Below are positions 31,347 through 41,895 of a stretch of 64,000 bases of DNA, piece by piece. The notes beneath the pieces are model-generated. The model did not search any database. It saw nothing but the letters and a program-made list of their open reading frames with translations, and was not told the origin of the DNA. The translations under genes and the position numbers were made by a program. Position 1 is the first letter of the stretch. Each line of letters starts with the position of its first letter. Origin of the DNA: Bombyx mori (taxonomy: Eukaryota > Arthropoda > Insecta > Lepidoptera > Bombycidae); contig NC_085128.1 of the NCBI RefSeq assembly GCF_030269925.1, positions 1,924,501-1,988,500 on the forward strand, given 5' to 3'.

Positions 31347-32335
31347 TTATTACAAGCGATACTTCTTATGGATGTTACTACTTTTATATGAGCATAACTT
31401 TCTAATATACTTATAAAAAAATTGCTACCACTTTGCAAAATTACAGAAATAGGCATGAGAATTTTAAAATACGAATAAAGTATGCCAGTTCGACACTCAA
31501 GTTTTTAAAATTAAACTTTAAGTCATTGATTTAATAAAATCTTAACAATCATCCTTCGAAATATATCTACTAGTGGTTTTGACGTCTCAACTTTGCTAAC
31601 GGCGAAATTTGTCAACAGAACTTATTGATAAAAATTTATCAAGACAAAGCCTTCCACTTCTAGATTGTAGTTCGATATAATGTCGTCGAGGGTTAATCCT
31701 GGCGCTGCCTAGCGCATTACCATTCTACTCAAATGTTCGAATATCGAATCGAAAACTCGTGATCGATCGAGTGATATTAACCGGAACTTACGTAACATTT
31801 CAAATACTTCCCGAGGTAATTACTCATACCACACAACATCCAGGTATTCACCTCTGCTCACCTAATTTGAAGCACACCGCAGCCCTCCCAACTATTTGTG
31901 AGGCTTCGAAGACGCCCCACGACTGAAGGGACTGAAATGTCGGCTAATCAATCGCAAAGGGCATCGTTATAGGACGGCGACAAAGGGCCTTGCAAGGGTG
32001 TCCAGCTCTCGCTGGCGACGAATTTCGGGCATGTCATTATTTTTTCACGGAACGACGGGCAAAGGGAAATGGGATGTGAATAGTGATCGTATTTCGTTTT
32101 CAAGTGTGAGAGACATTATAGGATATCTTTGATCTCGATGACAATATAATGAGCTTATGGCGGTCATGTTTTTAAATTATATTTACATTACAACTACGAA
32201 AATAGATGATAAATACTTAAGTCAATCCTTAATTCCGTTTTAAGCTTATTATATTCGATCTTACAAAGTTTGCTTGAACTTTCATCTCAAGTCTCTTTTG
32301 CTCTTGAACTGCTTAATAATAACCTGTATGGTTTT
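31347..32335. other. Intergenic DNA with a GC-richer unique island
   Basis: 31860-32110 is less AT-rich than its surroundings and belongs to none of the repeat families here, but has stops in the frames I translated. An 18 bp palindrome (TTGATAAAAATTTATCAA) lies near 31625. Confidence 0.4.
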
Positions 32336-32497
32336 AGGACGTCTTGTGCCTATTTCTGCCGTGAAGCAGTAATGCGTTTCGGTTTGAACGGTGGGTCAGC
32401 CGTTGTATTGTAAAAACTGAGACCTTAGAACTCGTATCTCGAGGTGGCATTTACGTTGTAGATGTCTATGAGCTCCGGTACCCACTTAACACCGAGT
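32336..32497 (+). mobile_element. Bm1-type SINE fragment
   Basis: TGCCTATTTCTGCCGTGAAG to CACTTAACACCGAG. Subfamily like the old copies (TTGTAAAAACTGAGACC); both ends lost. Confidence 0.85.
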
Positions 32498-32713
32498 TTA
32501 ACCGGGTAAAAACATTAGTCAGAGTGAACTTATGTAACATTTATTATCGATGCTCAAGACGAACGCTTGCTTTGCTTCGGTATTACTCGGAGCCCATTGA
32601 GGAGAATGCTGATCCTGTCAAACTAAAATGCATAACTGCTTTGTATCACAAATTGACAGTTTTCTCAAAAACGAAACACGAGGAAAACATTATAAGTGAT
32701 TTATCTTATACAT

Positions 32714-33155
32714 GAAGTCGTCGTGGCCTAAAGGATAAGACGTCCGGTGCATTTGTATCGAGCGATGCAACGGTGTTCGAATCCCGCAGGCGGGTACCAA
32801 TTTTTCTAATGAAAACGTACTTAACAAGTGTTCACGATTGACTTCCATGGTGAAGGAATAACATCGTGTAATAAAAATCAAACCCGCAAAATTATAATTT
32901 GCGTAATTACTGGTGGTAGGACCTCTTATGAGTCCGCACGGGTAGGTACCGCCACCCCGCCTATTTCTGCCGTGAAGCAGTAATGCGTTTCGGTTTGAAG
33001 GGTGGGGTAGCCGTTGTAACTATACTGAGACCTAAGAACTTATATCTCAAGGTGGGTGGCGCATTTACGTTGTAGATGCCTATGGGCTCCAGTAACCTCT
33101 TAACACCAGGTGGGCTGTGAGCTCATCTACCCATCTAAGTAAGCAATAAAAAAAA
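32714..33155 (+). mobile_element. Bm1 SINE, full length
   Basis: Head GAAGTCGTCGTGGCCTAAAG, B box GGTGTTCGAATCCCGCAGGC, body, then TAAGCAATAAAAAAAA. Both Pol III promoter boxes look intact. Confidence 0.95.
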
Positions 33156-33522
33156 CCATTAAAAATTACACTCGATATCAATTTAACTATCACAATCATG
33201 GTGCTCCTACATCGAAAGGCGTCAATTCATCAACCGAAGTAAGGTCACGTCGAAGGGTTCCGAACTATTGCCATTCATTTCTAAGGGTTCTTTTTGTGTG
33301 ATAAATTAATGTTGTCGTCAACGTTGTATGTTTGTAGGAAATTAATGGGCGTCTTGAAGGGTGACGTCGCACGGTTGGTAGATAGAGGCTATTCTTCAAA
33401 TCGATTCAGTCGGATGAAATCGATTTACTTGAATCGATTTCATTGATGATATTGCTGCAAAGGATATTCTCGACCTGTTTGCCCTGTACACATTTGAAGA
33501 CGTACCGTGGAAAGCTAGATGG
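33156..33522. other. Intergenic DNA, nothing recognised
   Basis: Unique-looking, moderately AT-rich; contains repeated AATCGATTT motifs near 33400. Confidence 0.4.
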
Positions 33523-33653
33523 GGACCTTAGAACTTATATCTCAAGGTGTGTGGCGCATTTACGTAGTAGATGTCTATGGGCTCCAGTAACTACTTAACA
33601 CCAGGTGGGCTGTGAGCTCGTCTAAACGCATAAGCAATAAAACAAAAAAAAAA
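33523..33653 (+). mobile_element. Bm1 SINE, strongly 5'-truncated
   Basis: GGGACCTTAGAACTTATATC to GCATAAGCAATAAAACAAAA. Confidence 0.9.
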
Positions 33654-33654
33654 C

Positions 33655-33750
33655 TGGAATTATGTCAAGGAGCCAGCGCAAGATAGGGTCAAGTGGAGAC
33701 TACTTGTGACGGCCCTATGTTCCAGCTAGGAAGGACTACAACAACAACAG
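33655..33750 (+). mobile_element. LINE reverse-transcriptase C-terminal relic
   Basis: Reads V-K-E-P-A-Q-D-R-V-K-W-R-L-L-V-T-A-L-C-S-S in one frame, then a CAACAACAACA tail. D-R-x-x-W-R-x-L-V is the usual end of an RTE-like LINE ORF. Confidence 0.65.
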
Positions 33751-33754
33751 GCGT

Positions 33755-34160
33755 ATAACGGTTGACCATGATTTCAACGTTTTAAAAAAAACCTTCTAAC
33801 GCCTGTCACCTATATAATATAAATGGGTATATATCAATTGTTCAAAAAATAAAACCAAGTGATCGTTTATACAAACAATAACTCAAAATGTCACATCGGA
33901 AAATATTGGTTATGATTTTCATAAATTTCTGGCATTGCAGGCGATGTACATAATTAAAAAGCAAAGCGAGTGGCAATATTATGAGCTTGGAAGAACGCCG
34001 GCGGAGGCTGTCAGTAATTTTTTCTATAGATTACCCTACAGAAATTACCCTATCGAAATAATTTAAATTAATACTAAACGACTGTAATGGTTTCTGTTTG
34101 TTTTTAGCTAGTAGTAATTCGGTTGTGGTTGTAGATATAATTAAATTTACTTTTCTAATT
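33755..34160. other. Intergenic DNA, nothing recognised
   Basis: AT-rich, no frame or repeat supported. Confidence 0.4.
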
Positions 34161-34397
34161 TCTTTAATGCTTAGATGAATGTACGAGCACACGGACTGAA
34201 CTGGTGTTAAGTGGTCACTTTAGCCATCTACGACGTGAATGCCGCCACCCACCTTGAGACATGATTTCTAAGTCTCAGTTTTCACAGTACAATACAGTAC
34301 ACCCCTCAAACCAAAGCACATTACTGCTTAATGGCAGAAATAAGCGGAGCGGTGGTACCTACCCGTGCGGACTCACAAGACGCCCTACCACCAGTAA
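34161..34397 (-). mobile_element. Bm1-type SINE, old and diverged
   Basis: CTTTAATGCTTAGATGAATG to CGCCCTACCACCAGTAAAT with many substitutions, same older subfamily as 2054-2279. Confidence 0.87.
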
Positions 34398-34507
34398 ATC
34401 TCAATTTATAATTTTATAATTCTGATGTTTCAAATACGTTCCAGTTTTCTTAGTTCACGGACGACTAGCTACTAAGTAACGTCTAAAAATTGCTAAAAAA
34501 ATTATAT

Positions 34508-35060
34508 TATTTGAGTGCAGCGACCGAACCAAGAAATTCCGTAACGAAAATAAAATCTAACACCCCCCACTCCGCCTACCATGTAGCTCGCGTTCAACAG
34601 ATTCACACGTTGCGCTTGTGTAGTGTTTGTGAATAAGCGCGCGGCGTGATGTCGCACTGCATGCGCATCATGAAAATTCTGCCCATCTTTTTTTATTTTT
34701 TTTTATTGCTTAGATGGGTGGACGAGCTCACAGCCCACCTGGTATTAAGTGTTACTGGAGCCCATAGACATCCACAACGTAAATGCGCCACCCACCTTGA
34801 GATATAAGTTCCAAGGTCTCAAGTATAGTTACAACGGCTGCCCAACGAAACGCATTACTGCTTCACGGCAGAAATAGGCAGGGTGGTGGTACCCACCCGC
34901 GCGGACTCACAAGAGGTCCTACCACCAGTAATCTCTCTTTCGCGCGGTCTAGGTTATTAGTGTGAAGGGGACAGTTAATGTTTTGCTTTTGTTATTGTTT
35001 ATAAATATAGTGTGGTCTTATGCAATAGCTTTACCGCGGCAGTCCCCGAGTGCCACACGT
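34508..35060 (+). repeat. Family D repeat, copy 3, split by a Bm1
   Basis: The left part (34508-34687, GAGTGCAGCGACCGAACC to TGCCCATC) and right part (34931-35060, ATCTCTCTTTCGCGCGGTC to GTGCCACACGT) are interrupted by the SINE at 34688-34930. The left inverted repeat is missing, and the right part has lost the AATATTAAATTATTATTG segment seen in other copies. Confidence 0.8.
34688..34930 (-). mobile_element. Bm1 SINE nested in family D
   Basis: T-rich start, TTGCTTAGATGGGTGGACGA, end CTACCACCAGTA. The host sequence resumes with ATCT, the same four bases that precede the T-run region, suggesting a short target-site duplication. Confidence 0.9.
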
Positions 35061-35587
35061 GTTGTTTTTTTTAACAAGGAAGAAGTAACGGCGTCTCGAA
35101 ATGTTGTAATTTACTCGAATTTTCTATTTCAACCGCCTCGTCATGCGTTTAAGAAAATTATAAGCGCGTGTTTAAACTTTAAAATTAGTTTGAAATTATC
35201 CGAAGTATAGACACTTGACATACAACATACAATGGCATATAAATTTTAGCCAATTAAAACGAAAAATAAACAGGCGCACTTTAGTTTCCGCCTCCCAACT
35301 AACACACAACACACGACTTTATGAGTCGAAATTAACTAAAATGTCCAATAGAGGTCCGACAGGTCAGCCGGGTAAAGGGAACGATGTTATCTACTCTCGC
35401 TTTTGGCTCGGTGGCGATCGTGACCTGCCTTACCTGGCTGTCACGATTCGAATTATAAGCTACAGCGGACTAGGGCGTTGCATATGACTCATGCCTTCCG
35501 AAGTCTGCGCCCTGGATTGCAAAATTATTAGCATATGTTTTGAGTTAGGACATTTTCTTTAATTTTTGATATCAAATTAAGTGATGT
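35061..35587. other. Unassigned DNA with a 90-codon open frame (35215-35487)
   Basis: The frame includes an ATG at 35341 in good context (AAAATGTCC) starting MSNRGPTGQPGKGNDV and is less AT-rich than its surroundings. I recognise no domain and no splice sites. It may be a decayed exon or repeat; I do not call it a gene. Confidence 0.3.
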
Positions 35588-35708
35588 TTTTTTTAATTTT
35601 TATTGCCCTTGTAGGCAGACGAGCATACGGCCCACCTGATGGTGAGTGGTTACCGTCGCCCATGGACTTTAGCAATGCCAGGGGCAGAGCCAAGCCACTG
35701 CCTACCGC
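35588..35708 (-). mobile_element. Family B: LINE 3' end (antisense)
   Basis: TTGCCCTTGTAGGCAGACGA to GCCAAGCCACTGCCTACCG. Confidence 0.88.
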
Positions 35709-35794
35709 CAAACCTAACTTGTAGACCTAGCTTGACGTTTTTGGTCGAAGCTGGATTCTATACATGTGATTATCCTATCTTGTACCTGTTTTTA

Positions 35795-36050
35795 AACCAG
35801 CTTCCTCGTCGAGCTCGTCGACTCAGACGAAGATTTCGACGTGCGAACTAGTCCATAAACACAACCTACTGAGTTTCTCGCCGGATTTTCTCAGTGGGTC
35901 GCGATTCCAATCCGGTAGTAGATTCAGCGAACCACTGCACTTTCTAGGGCTAGAAATTCTATCAGGTTGAGCCCGTGAATTCACTAACCGGTCCGCACGA
36001 AGTTGGAATAGCCCCTTAGGCTACCAAGAATTTGGGAGGAAAAAGGAAAA
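35795..36050 (-). repeat. Family C repeat (antisense)
   Basis: CTCGTCGAGCTCGTCGACTC, ACTGAGTTTCTCGCCGGATT, TAGATTCAGCGAACCACTGC, GAATAGCCCCTTAGGCTACC. Confidence 0.8.
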
Positions 36051-36264
36051 CTCTAGCTGAGCTACGTGCTCACGGCTTTCGTTTTAAACTGATACCAGAA
36101 CCAATAGATTTAATGATAGAACTCACGAGGTGGGTGGCACAATTCACGCCACTTTGAAACATCAAGTGAGCCTCATGATACTTCGCGAGAGAATTAAGTA
36201 GCTTGGCGGTATCACCCCGACGCACAAATACCAATTTTTTTTAGGTTTGCCGTTTTTGTTTAGG

Positions 36265-36400
36265 TTTGAACGAGCTCACGGCCCACCATCAGGTGGGCCG
36301 TGAGCCAGTCCAGTAACCACTTGACAGTGGGTCCAGTAACCACTTAACATGTAACATGTATCATGATAGAAATCTATAACGTAAATTCCGCCACTTACCT
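36265..36400. mobile_element. Bm1-derived fragment with a perfect hairpin
   Basis: GCTCACGGCCCACC at 36274-36287 is followed after ATCA by its exact complement at 36292-36305. The following bases (GTCCAGTAACCACTTGACAG, GTAACCACTTAACATG) are duplicated tail-derived pieces of a Bm1-type SINE. Confidence 0.7.
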
Positions 36401-36527
36401 TTTAATTTAATTAAAGAACACTGCTGCACGTTCTCCGGTGAATCTCTTTACCACCTTTTACGACAGCCCAAGGATAGAAATTCGGTCGTGCAATTTTCCT
36501 ACACAACTGGAATATATAAATATTACT

Positions 36528-37075
36528 TGTTGGAACGAAGTTCCTTACCCACCTTAGCAGGCTTGGAGGGGATAGGGATTTTGCTGCGCGACCGAACTGA
36601 AAAAATGTGATAGTAAAACCGTAAGAAAAAATCCGTGGAAAAAAGTGCGTGGAATAAAACCGTTAAATGAGACGTGCGCAGGCACGACAGTCGCATACAC
36701 AAGCGAGTAGTGTATAATACCTTTCTCTTTCTCCCTCTTTCTTTTCGTTCTCTCATCCATTCTCTTTCTATTATTATTTCTATTTTTCTATTTCTATGTA
36801 ATTTTATGTTGTCAAACAAAAATAAAGAGACATATTTTGTTATTTTAGTTGATAATTTTAATTACGATGTTTTTTTATTTTAAGTAATTTATTATTTCCT
36901 AAAATACTGAATTTCCTAAATACTTTCTTGTACTTAAATAAAAACTAATCAGCAAAATTTAAGAGAAAAATCAAGAAAACCTACATAAAATTGAGCACGA
37001 TTTTTTTGCAATTTGTGTCGATTCTACATTAGCCGAAGGAACTTCGTCCCTACCTGGTGTCCCACGACACCACAT
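36528..37075. mobile_element. Inverted-repeat element of unknown family
   Basis: The left end contains TTGGAACGAAGTTCCTTACC and the right end GAAGGAACTTCGTCCCTACC, roughly inverted. The right end is shared with 3965-4010. The interior has CT-rich stretches (TTTCTCTTTCTCCCTCTTTC) and no credible coding sequence; the open frames there are low-complexity. Confidence 0.5.
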
Positions 37076-37077
37076 AT

Positions 37078-37528
37078 ATTTTTTTATTATTGCTTAGATG
37101 GGTGGATGAGCTCACAGCCCACCTGATGTTAAGTGGTTACTGGAGCCCATGGAAATATAAATGTAAATGCGTAAATGCGCCACCCACCTTGAAATATAAG
37201 TTCTAAGGTCTCGGTATGGTTACAACGGCTGCCCCACCCTTCGAAACCGAAACGCATTACTGACTAATGGCAGAAATAGGCAGGGTAGTGGTACCTACCC
37301 GTGCGGACTCACAAGAGGCCCTACTATCAGTAAATACACAAATTATAATTTTGCGGGTTTGATTTTTATTGCACGATGTTATTCCTTCACCGTGGAAGTC
37401 ATCGTGATATTTTGTTAAGTACCTACGTATTTTATTGCAAAAATTGGTACCTACCTGCGAGATTCGAACACCGTTGCATCGCTAGTTACGAATGCACCGG
37501 ATGTATTATCCTTTAGGCCACGACGACC
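37078..37528 (-). mobile_element. Bm1 SINE, full length
   Basis: TTATTGCTTAGATGGGTGGA through to GGGATTCGAACACCG-like B box complement (here GAGATTCGAACACCG) and CTTTAGGCCACGACGAC. Contains a small local duplication (GTAAATGCGTAAATGCG). Confidence 0.94.
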
Positions 37529-37684
37529 TACTATTTTCATTACTACTTCACCATGGTATCCGATTTGAATTCTCAGTCACCATTAGTAGTACTTCGTTAA
37601 GATATTATATAAATGTATTTTTTCTCGTCGAGTACGTTTCTCAGTTACCATTACACAGGAGAATGGCCAGTGTAGTATTTTAAG

Positions 37685-37795
37685 GCCAATAATCTTCGCG
37701 CACAGACTTTTAAGAGTGCTTTAGAGGAGACCTACACTCCGCACTGGGTGGACACAGATTCAAGAAGAAGAAGAACACAGGAGAAGAACTTAGCT
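37685..37795 (+). mobile_element. LINE 3' end relic
   Basis: TTTTAAGAGTGCTTTAGAGG, ACTCCGCACTGGGTGGACAC and an AAGAAGAAGAAGAAC tail. Typical 3' end of a decayed LINE. Confidence 0.5.
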
Positions 37796-37828
37796 AAAAA
37801 CAATTGAATGTGTGTCATAAAACTGTTT

Positions 37829-38099
37829 TACTGGTGGTAGGACCTCTTTACTGGTGGTAGGACCTCTTGTGAGTCCGCGCGGGTGGGTACCACCACCCTG
37901 CCTATTTCTACCGTGAAGCAGTAATGCGTTTCGGTTTGAAAGGTGGGGCAGCCGTTGTAACTATACTTGAGACCTTAGAACTTGTATCTCAAGGTGGGTG
38001 GCGCATTTACGTTGTAGATGTCTATGGGCTCCAGTAACCACTTAACACCAGGTGGGCTGTGAGCTCATCCACACATCTAAGCAATAAAAAAAAAAAAAA
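37829..38099 (+). mobile_element. Bm1 SINE, 5'-truncated, with duplicated start
   Basis: The first 20 bp (TACTGGTGGTAGGACCTCTT) occur twice in tandem (37829-37848 and 37849-37868). The rest is a standard body with an A-tail. Confidence 0.93.
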
Positions 38100-39760
38100 C
38101 GCTTGTTTCGTTCGTTTAAGCCAAACCCACAAATAGCTCGTACAAAAGAGTGGGCGAAGCGGGAATGACGCGAATGCATTTACGATTGTTTTCATTTAAG
38201 AATTGCCTTTCGATTCCTCTAATGAGGACCAAGATATGGATCATGATCGGCAGCCACGGTTTGAGGTCTTATGTCAAGCGTGCGAACGGCTATTAATGTT
38301 CCCCTGGGAATCGATTGATGGTAATCACTGACCTCCCAAGGAGCCTTCGGAATTACAAATGAATGACCATTAAAGTGGTCGTGAGCAGGGTTTTTTATAA
38401 CTTTTCAAAAAGTAATATAAAGAGGTAATGGAGACAGGCACACCGAATACTTTGTTAGTTGACTCTCAGTTGGAGAATCGAATTGCTTGGAGTTTTATAA
38501 TGATATCACCACGGCTAGATACAAATTAAGGGGAAAAGTTTCCACCATTGTTTAACTAATCTTACAATTAGTGTATTTTTCGGTCTACCCCGAGTCATAG
38601 ACATTAATTTTTAATTGCATTTAAAAGTGCTATTACGGGCTCAGTTTGGGGTATTTTACTATATTTATATTGTTATTTAGTGCAATATTAAAATTTCCCT
38701 GGATAACACGTTAGTCGTCTGTTAACCAGAAAATTACAAAGTACGTAAGTGTGTAACACTACATTACGTTACAACGACAGTAAATAATCGCGAGATGAAA
38801 TCGTAAGCGTAGTTTCAATCTTTATCTGAATTGAATCTTTGAATTTATATCTGTAATATTGAATCTTACTAAGTACCTGGAACCTAATTCAAAATCTCGT
38901 ATTATAAATAAGGTAGCTTAATAATAACAATACATTTTATCAAAATTTCGTTTACATTACATCTAACTAATAACGAATAAAATGCTACCTGCTAATTCTC
39001 TTCAAATTTTTCGCTTGAATAATCTAAATTATATAAAAGAAGAATAATCAATTTCGGTATCTTTATTTCAAATGCATCGAACCTTTAACAAATCTACATA
39101 GATGACATTCTTTTTTTTCTATTCAGCTCATAGCTTTATTTCGATTAATGTTGATAAAGCCACGATATTCGAAAAAAGAAATAGAATCAAGTCTGGAGCT
39201 CAGTCCTTAAATTCAGTAACACAAATCAAATTGGAGTAAAGGAAGTATCAAGATCTAATCACCCATCCACACAAGAACAAGGACCACACAGGATCTGTTT
39301 ACGATCAAACAACCAACCCTTCGTCCACCGTTCAATCTTGGTCAACTTGATTCTTACCACAACCCGTGTGATCAAACAATAATTAATCAACTAATAGCCT
39401 CAGATCTGATAAGTGACCACCAACGGCGATATATGTTTGGGCTTGTTGGATATCGGACATTTTCATGATAAAAGTTAGGTCCAAGATAAGGGATTACATG
39501 CTCAATATTTAACGTGTTCGTGTACTACGTCTTTGAGGAAGATAAGTTCCCGTGATTTCAAGTTTTGATTAGATAAGTTACGTAAATGGGAGATTTATCA
39601 ACGTGTCAACATTGTACGCAACTTCGAAATGGCACTAGGAAACGACATATGGACGAGTATATTGTACATATACTAGTTTCTTTGGTAAATGGACTTAATT
39701 CCAATGACTGTTAAATTAGTAAAACAGGATAAACCTAATCAGAATTAAATAGTCCGGAGT
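38100..39760. other. Unique intergenic DNA
   Basis: 1.7 kb without a recognised repeat. The stretch 38210-38400 is GC-richer than its flanks. No coding potential. It is the longest repeat-poor block between 33 and 41 kb, so it is a reasonable place for regulatory DNA, but nothing specific is visible. Confidence 0.4.
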
Positions 39761-40211
39761 AGTCGTCATGGCCTAAAGGATAAGACGTCCGGTGCATTTG
39801 TGTGTAGCTATGCACCGGTGTTCGAATCCCGCAGGCGGGTACCAATTTTTCTAATGAAATACGTACTCAACAAAATATGTTCACGATTGACTTCCACGGT
39901 GAAGGAATAACATCGTGTAATAAAAATGAAACCCGCAAAATTATAATTTGCGTAATCACTGGTGGTAGGACCTCTTGGGAGTCCGCACGGGTAGGTACCA
40001 CCACCCCGTCTATTTCCGCCGCGAAGCAGTAATGCGTTTCGGTTCGAAGGGTGGGGTAGCCGTTGTAACTATACTGAGACCTTAGAACTTATATCTCGAG
40101 GTGGGTGGCGCATTTACGTTGTAGATGTCTATGGGCTTCAGTAACCACTTAACATCAGGTGGGCTGTGAGCTAGTCCACCGACCTAAGCAATAAAAAAAA
40201 AAAAAAAAAAA
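39761..40211 (+). mobile_element. Bm1 SINE, full length
   Basis: Head AGTCGTCATGGCCTAAAGGA, B box GGTGTTCGAATCCCGCAGGC, complete body and an A-tail of about 19. One of the best preserved copies. Confidence 0.96.
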
Positions 40212-40347
40212 GTTGATAGAATCTGAAGAGTTTTCTCAATCAATATTTATTTTAGAATTATGGTCCCCTTTCTTTGATGATACAACAAAAAAACAGAAGG
40301 CTCTTCACATATATTTTTTAATTGTAACAATTGAAGTTCACTATGAT

Positions 40348-40485
40348 AACTATACTTGAGACCTTAGAACTTATATCTCAAGGTGGGTGGCGCATTTACA
40401 TCGTAGATATCTATGGGCTCCAGTAATCACTTAACGCCAGGTGGGCTATGAGATCGTCCACCTATCTAAGCAATAAAAAAAAACA
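40348..40485 (+). mobile_element. Bm1 SINE, strongly 5'-truncated
   Basis: AACTATACTTGAGACCTTAG to TCTAAGCAATAAAAAAAAA. Confidence 0.92.
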
Positions 40486-41689
40486 CATCATGCGAGCTAG
40501 TAATTATACATTGAAGTGCTCTGCGGTTACGAATAGTAGAGACGATAGTCAAATAAGTTGAAAGATTATCGAACAATTCCTCAGTGTATGTTAATTTCCG
40601 TTTTTTTTTTACACAAAGCATAAAACTTCAAAAGCTTTATCGAGTACCTGCTCTTTAAAAAAAAAAAAACTACTATTGAATCCCAAACTCCGTTAACATA
40701 AAATCTAACAAGATGTACGACAAGCCGATTAATCGTAACATTTTAAAAGCCACGTTGGCTAGTTTATTTGTAGTTTTATTATGACGAGGGTATTCTGACC
40801 CCCGCCGCTAAAAGAGGGTTGGGCACGTAAAGGTTATCTATAAACATCAACAACATTAGAATATTATGGATTCGTTCAGGTAACGGTTTTATGCAGTTTG
40901 GCCATTAGTGATCCGCGGCACTGGCAATATAAAAAGGTTTACTAAGAGGATTTTACTCAACCTGAATGTTTTAAGCACATTAGTGTAATCCCAAACTCGC
41001 CGAGCTTATGTTATAGTCGCAACTTCCGTCCATAATGAAGCCCTAATTACCTTTAGTCCAAGTCTCTCGATAATTTCTATATTAATAACACAAAACTTCG
41101 TAGTTACTAAATCGATTCTTGATGACAATTATGTATAAATAAGACGCGGATTGTTTGTGTTGAGCATTTACCTAAATTTATTGGGAATAAAAACAAAAGG
41201 AAGTTTGGTTTTAGACAAGCACTCGTCCAGACCCCGGCCTATGAGTATCTTTTTGCTACAGATTTTGATGGCGATGACAAAATCAAACAGACGGTCTTAC
41301 CAAACCTGCCAAACCAAAGGAAGAAGAGATTAAATATTCTTCTTTTATTATAAGAAGAAGAGATTAAATCTTCTTCATTTACAAGGCAGGTTTGGCAGTT
41401 TTGGCAGGCAAAAATTTCAGACCAGATAGGTACGTAAGAATTAATGGTAAACAAAAAAATATTAGACAATGTACCCGATTTACTTCTAAGATTTCAAGTT
41501 TGGTGCAGTCTGAGTAAATTATTATCATGGTACTTCACTACGTAAATAGCACTAGCTTTTTACTGATGCCGACGTAATACTAATGTTATTTTTAAATGTA
41601 TTGCATTTGAAAAGAATGGGTTTTATTTTATTACGATCGAATCTTCGCCTAGGGCTTCATAACAGAATTCACATTAATTTATTGTGAAT
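40486..41689. other. Unique intergenic DNA with a small inverted repeat
   Basis: Mostly unique. At 41298-41400 the segment ACCAAACCTGCC returns as GGCAGGTTTGG, around two copies of AGAAGAAGAGATTAAAT. Confidence 0.4.
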
Positions 41690-41895
41690 TAATCCATAGA
41701 CACAGCCCACTGAGTTTCTTGCCAGATCTTCTCAGAGGGTCGCGTTTTCGATCCGGTTGTAGATTCTGCGAAGCACTGCTCTTGCTAAGGCCAGTGTTAG
41801 AAACAGTCCCGGTTAGAGCCCCGTGAGCTCACCTACACGTCAAGGATAAGCTGAAATATAATAGCTTCTCAAGGCTATCAGCATAGGTAGGTTAA
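41690..41895 (-). repeat. Family C repeat (antisense)
   Basis: ACACAGCCCACTGAGTTTCT, TAGATTCTGCGAAGCACTGC, GCCCCGTGAGCTCACCTACA, CTCAAGGCTATCAGCATAGG. Confidence 0.8.
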
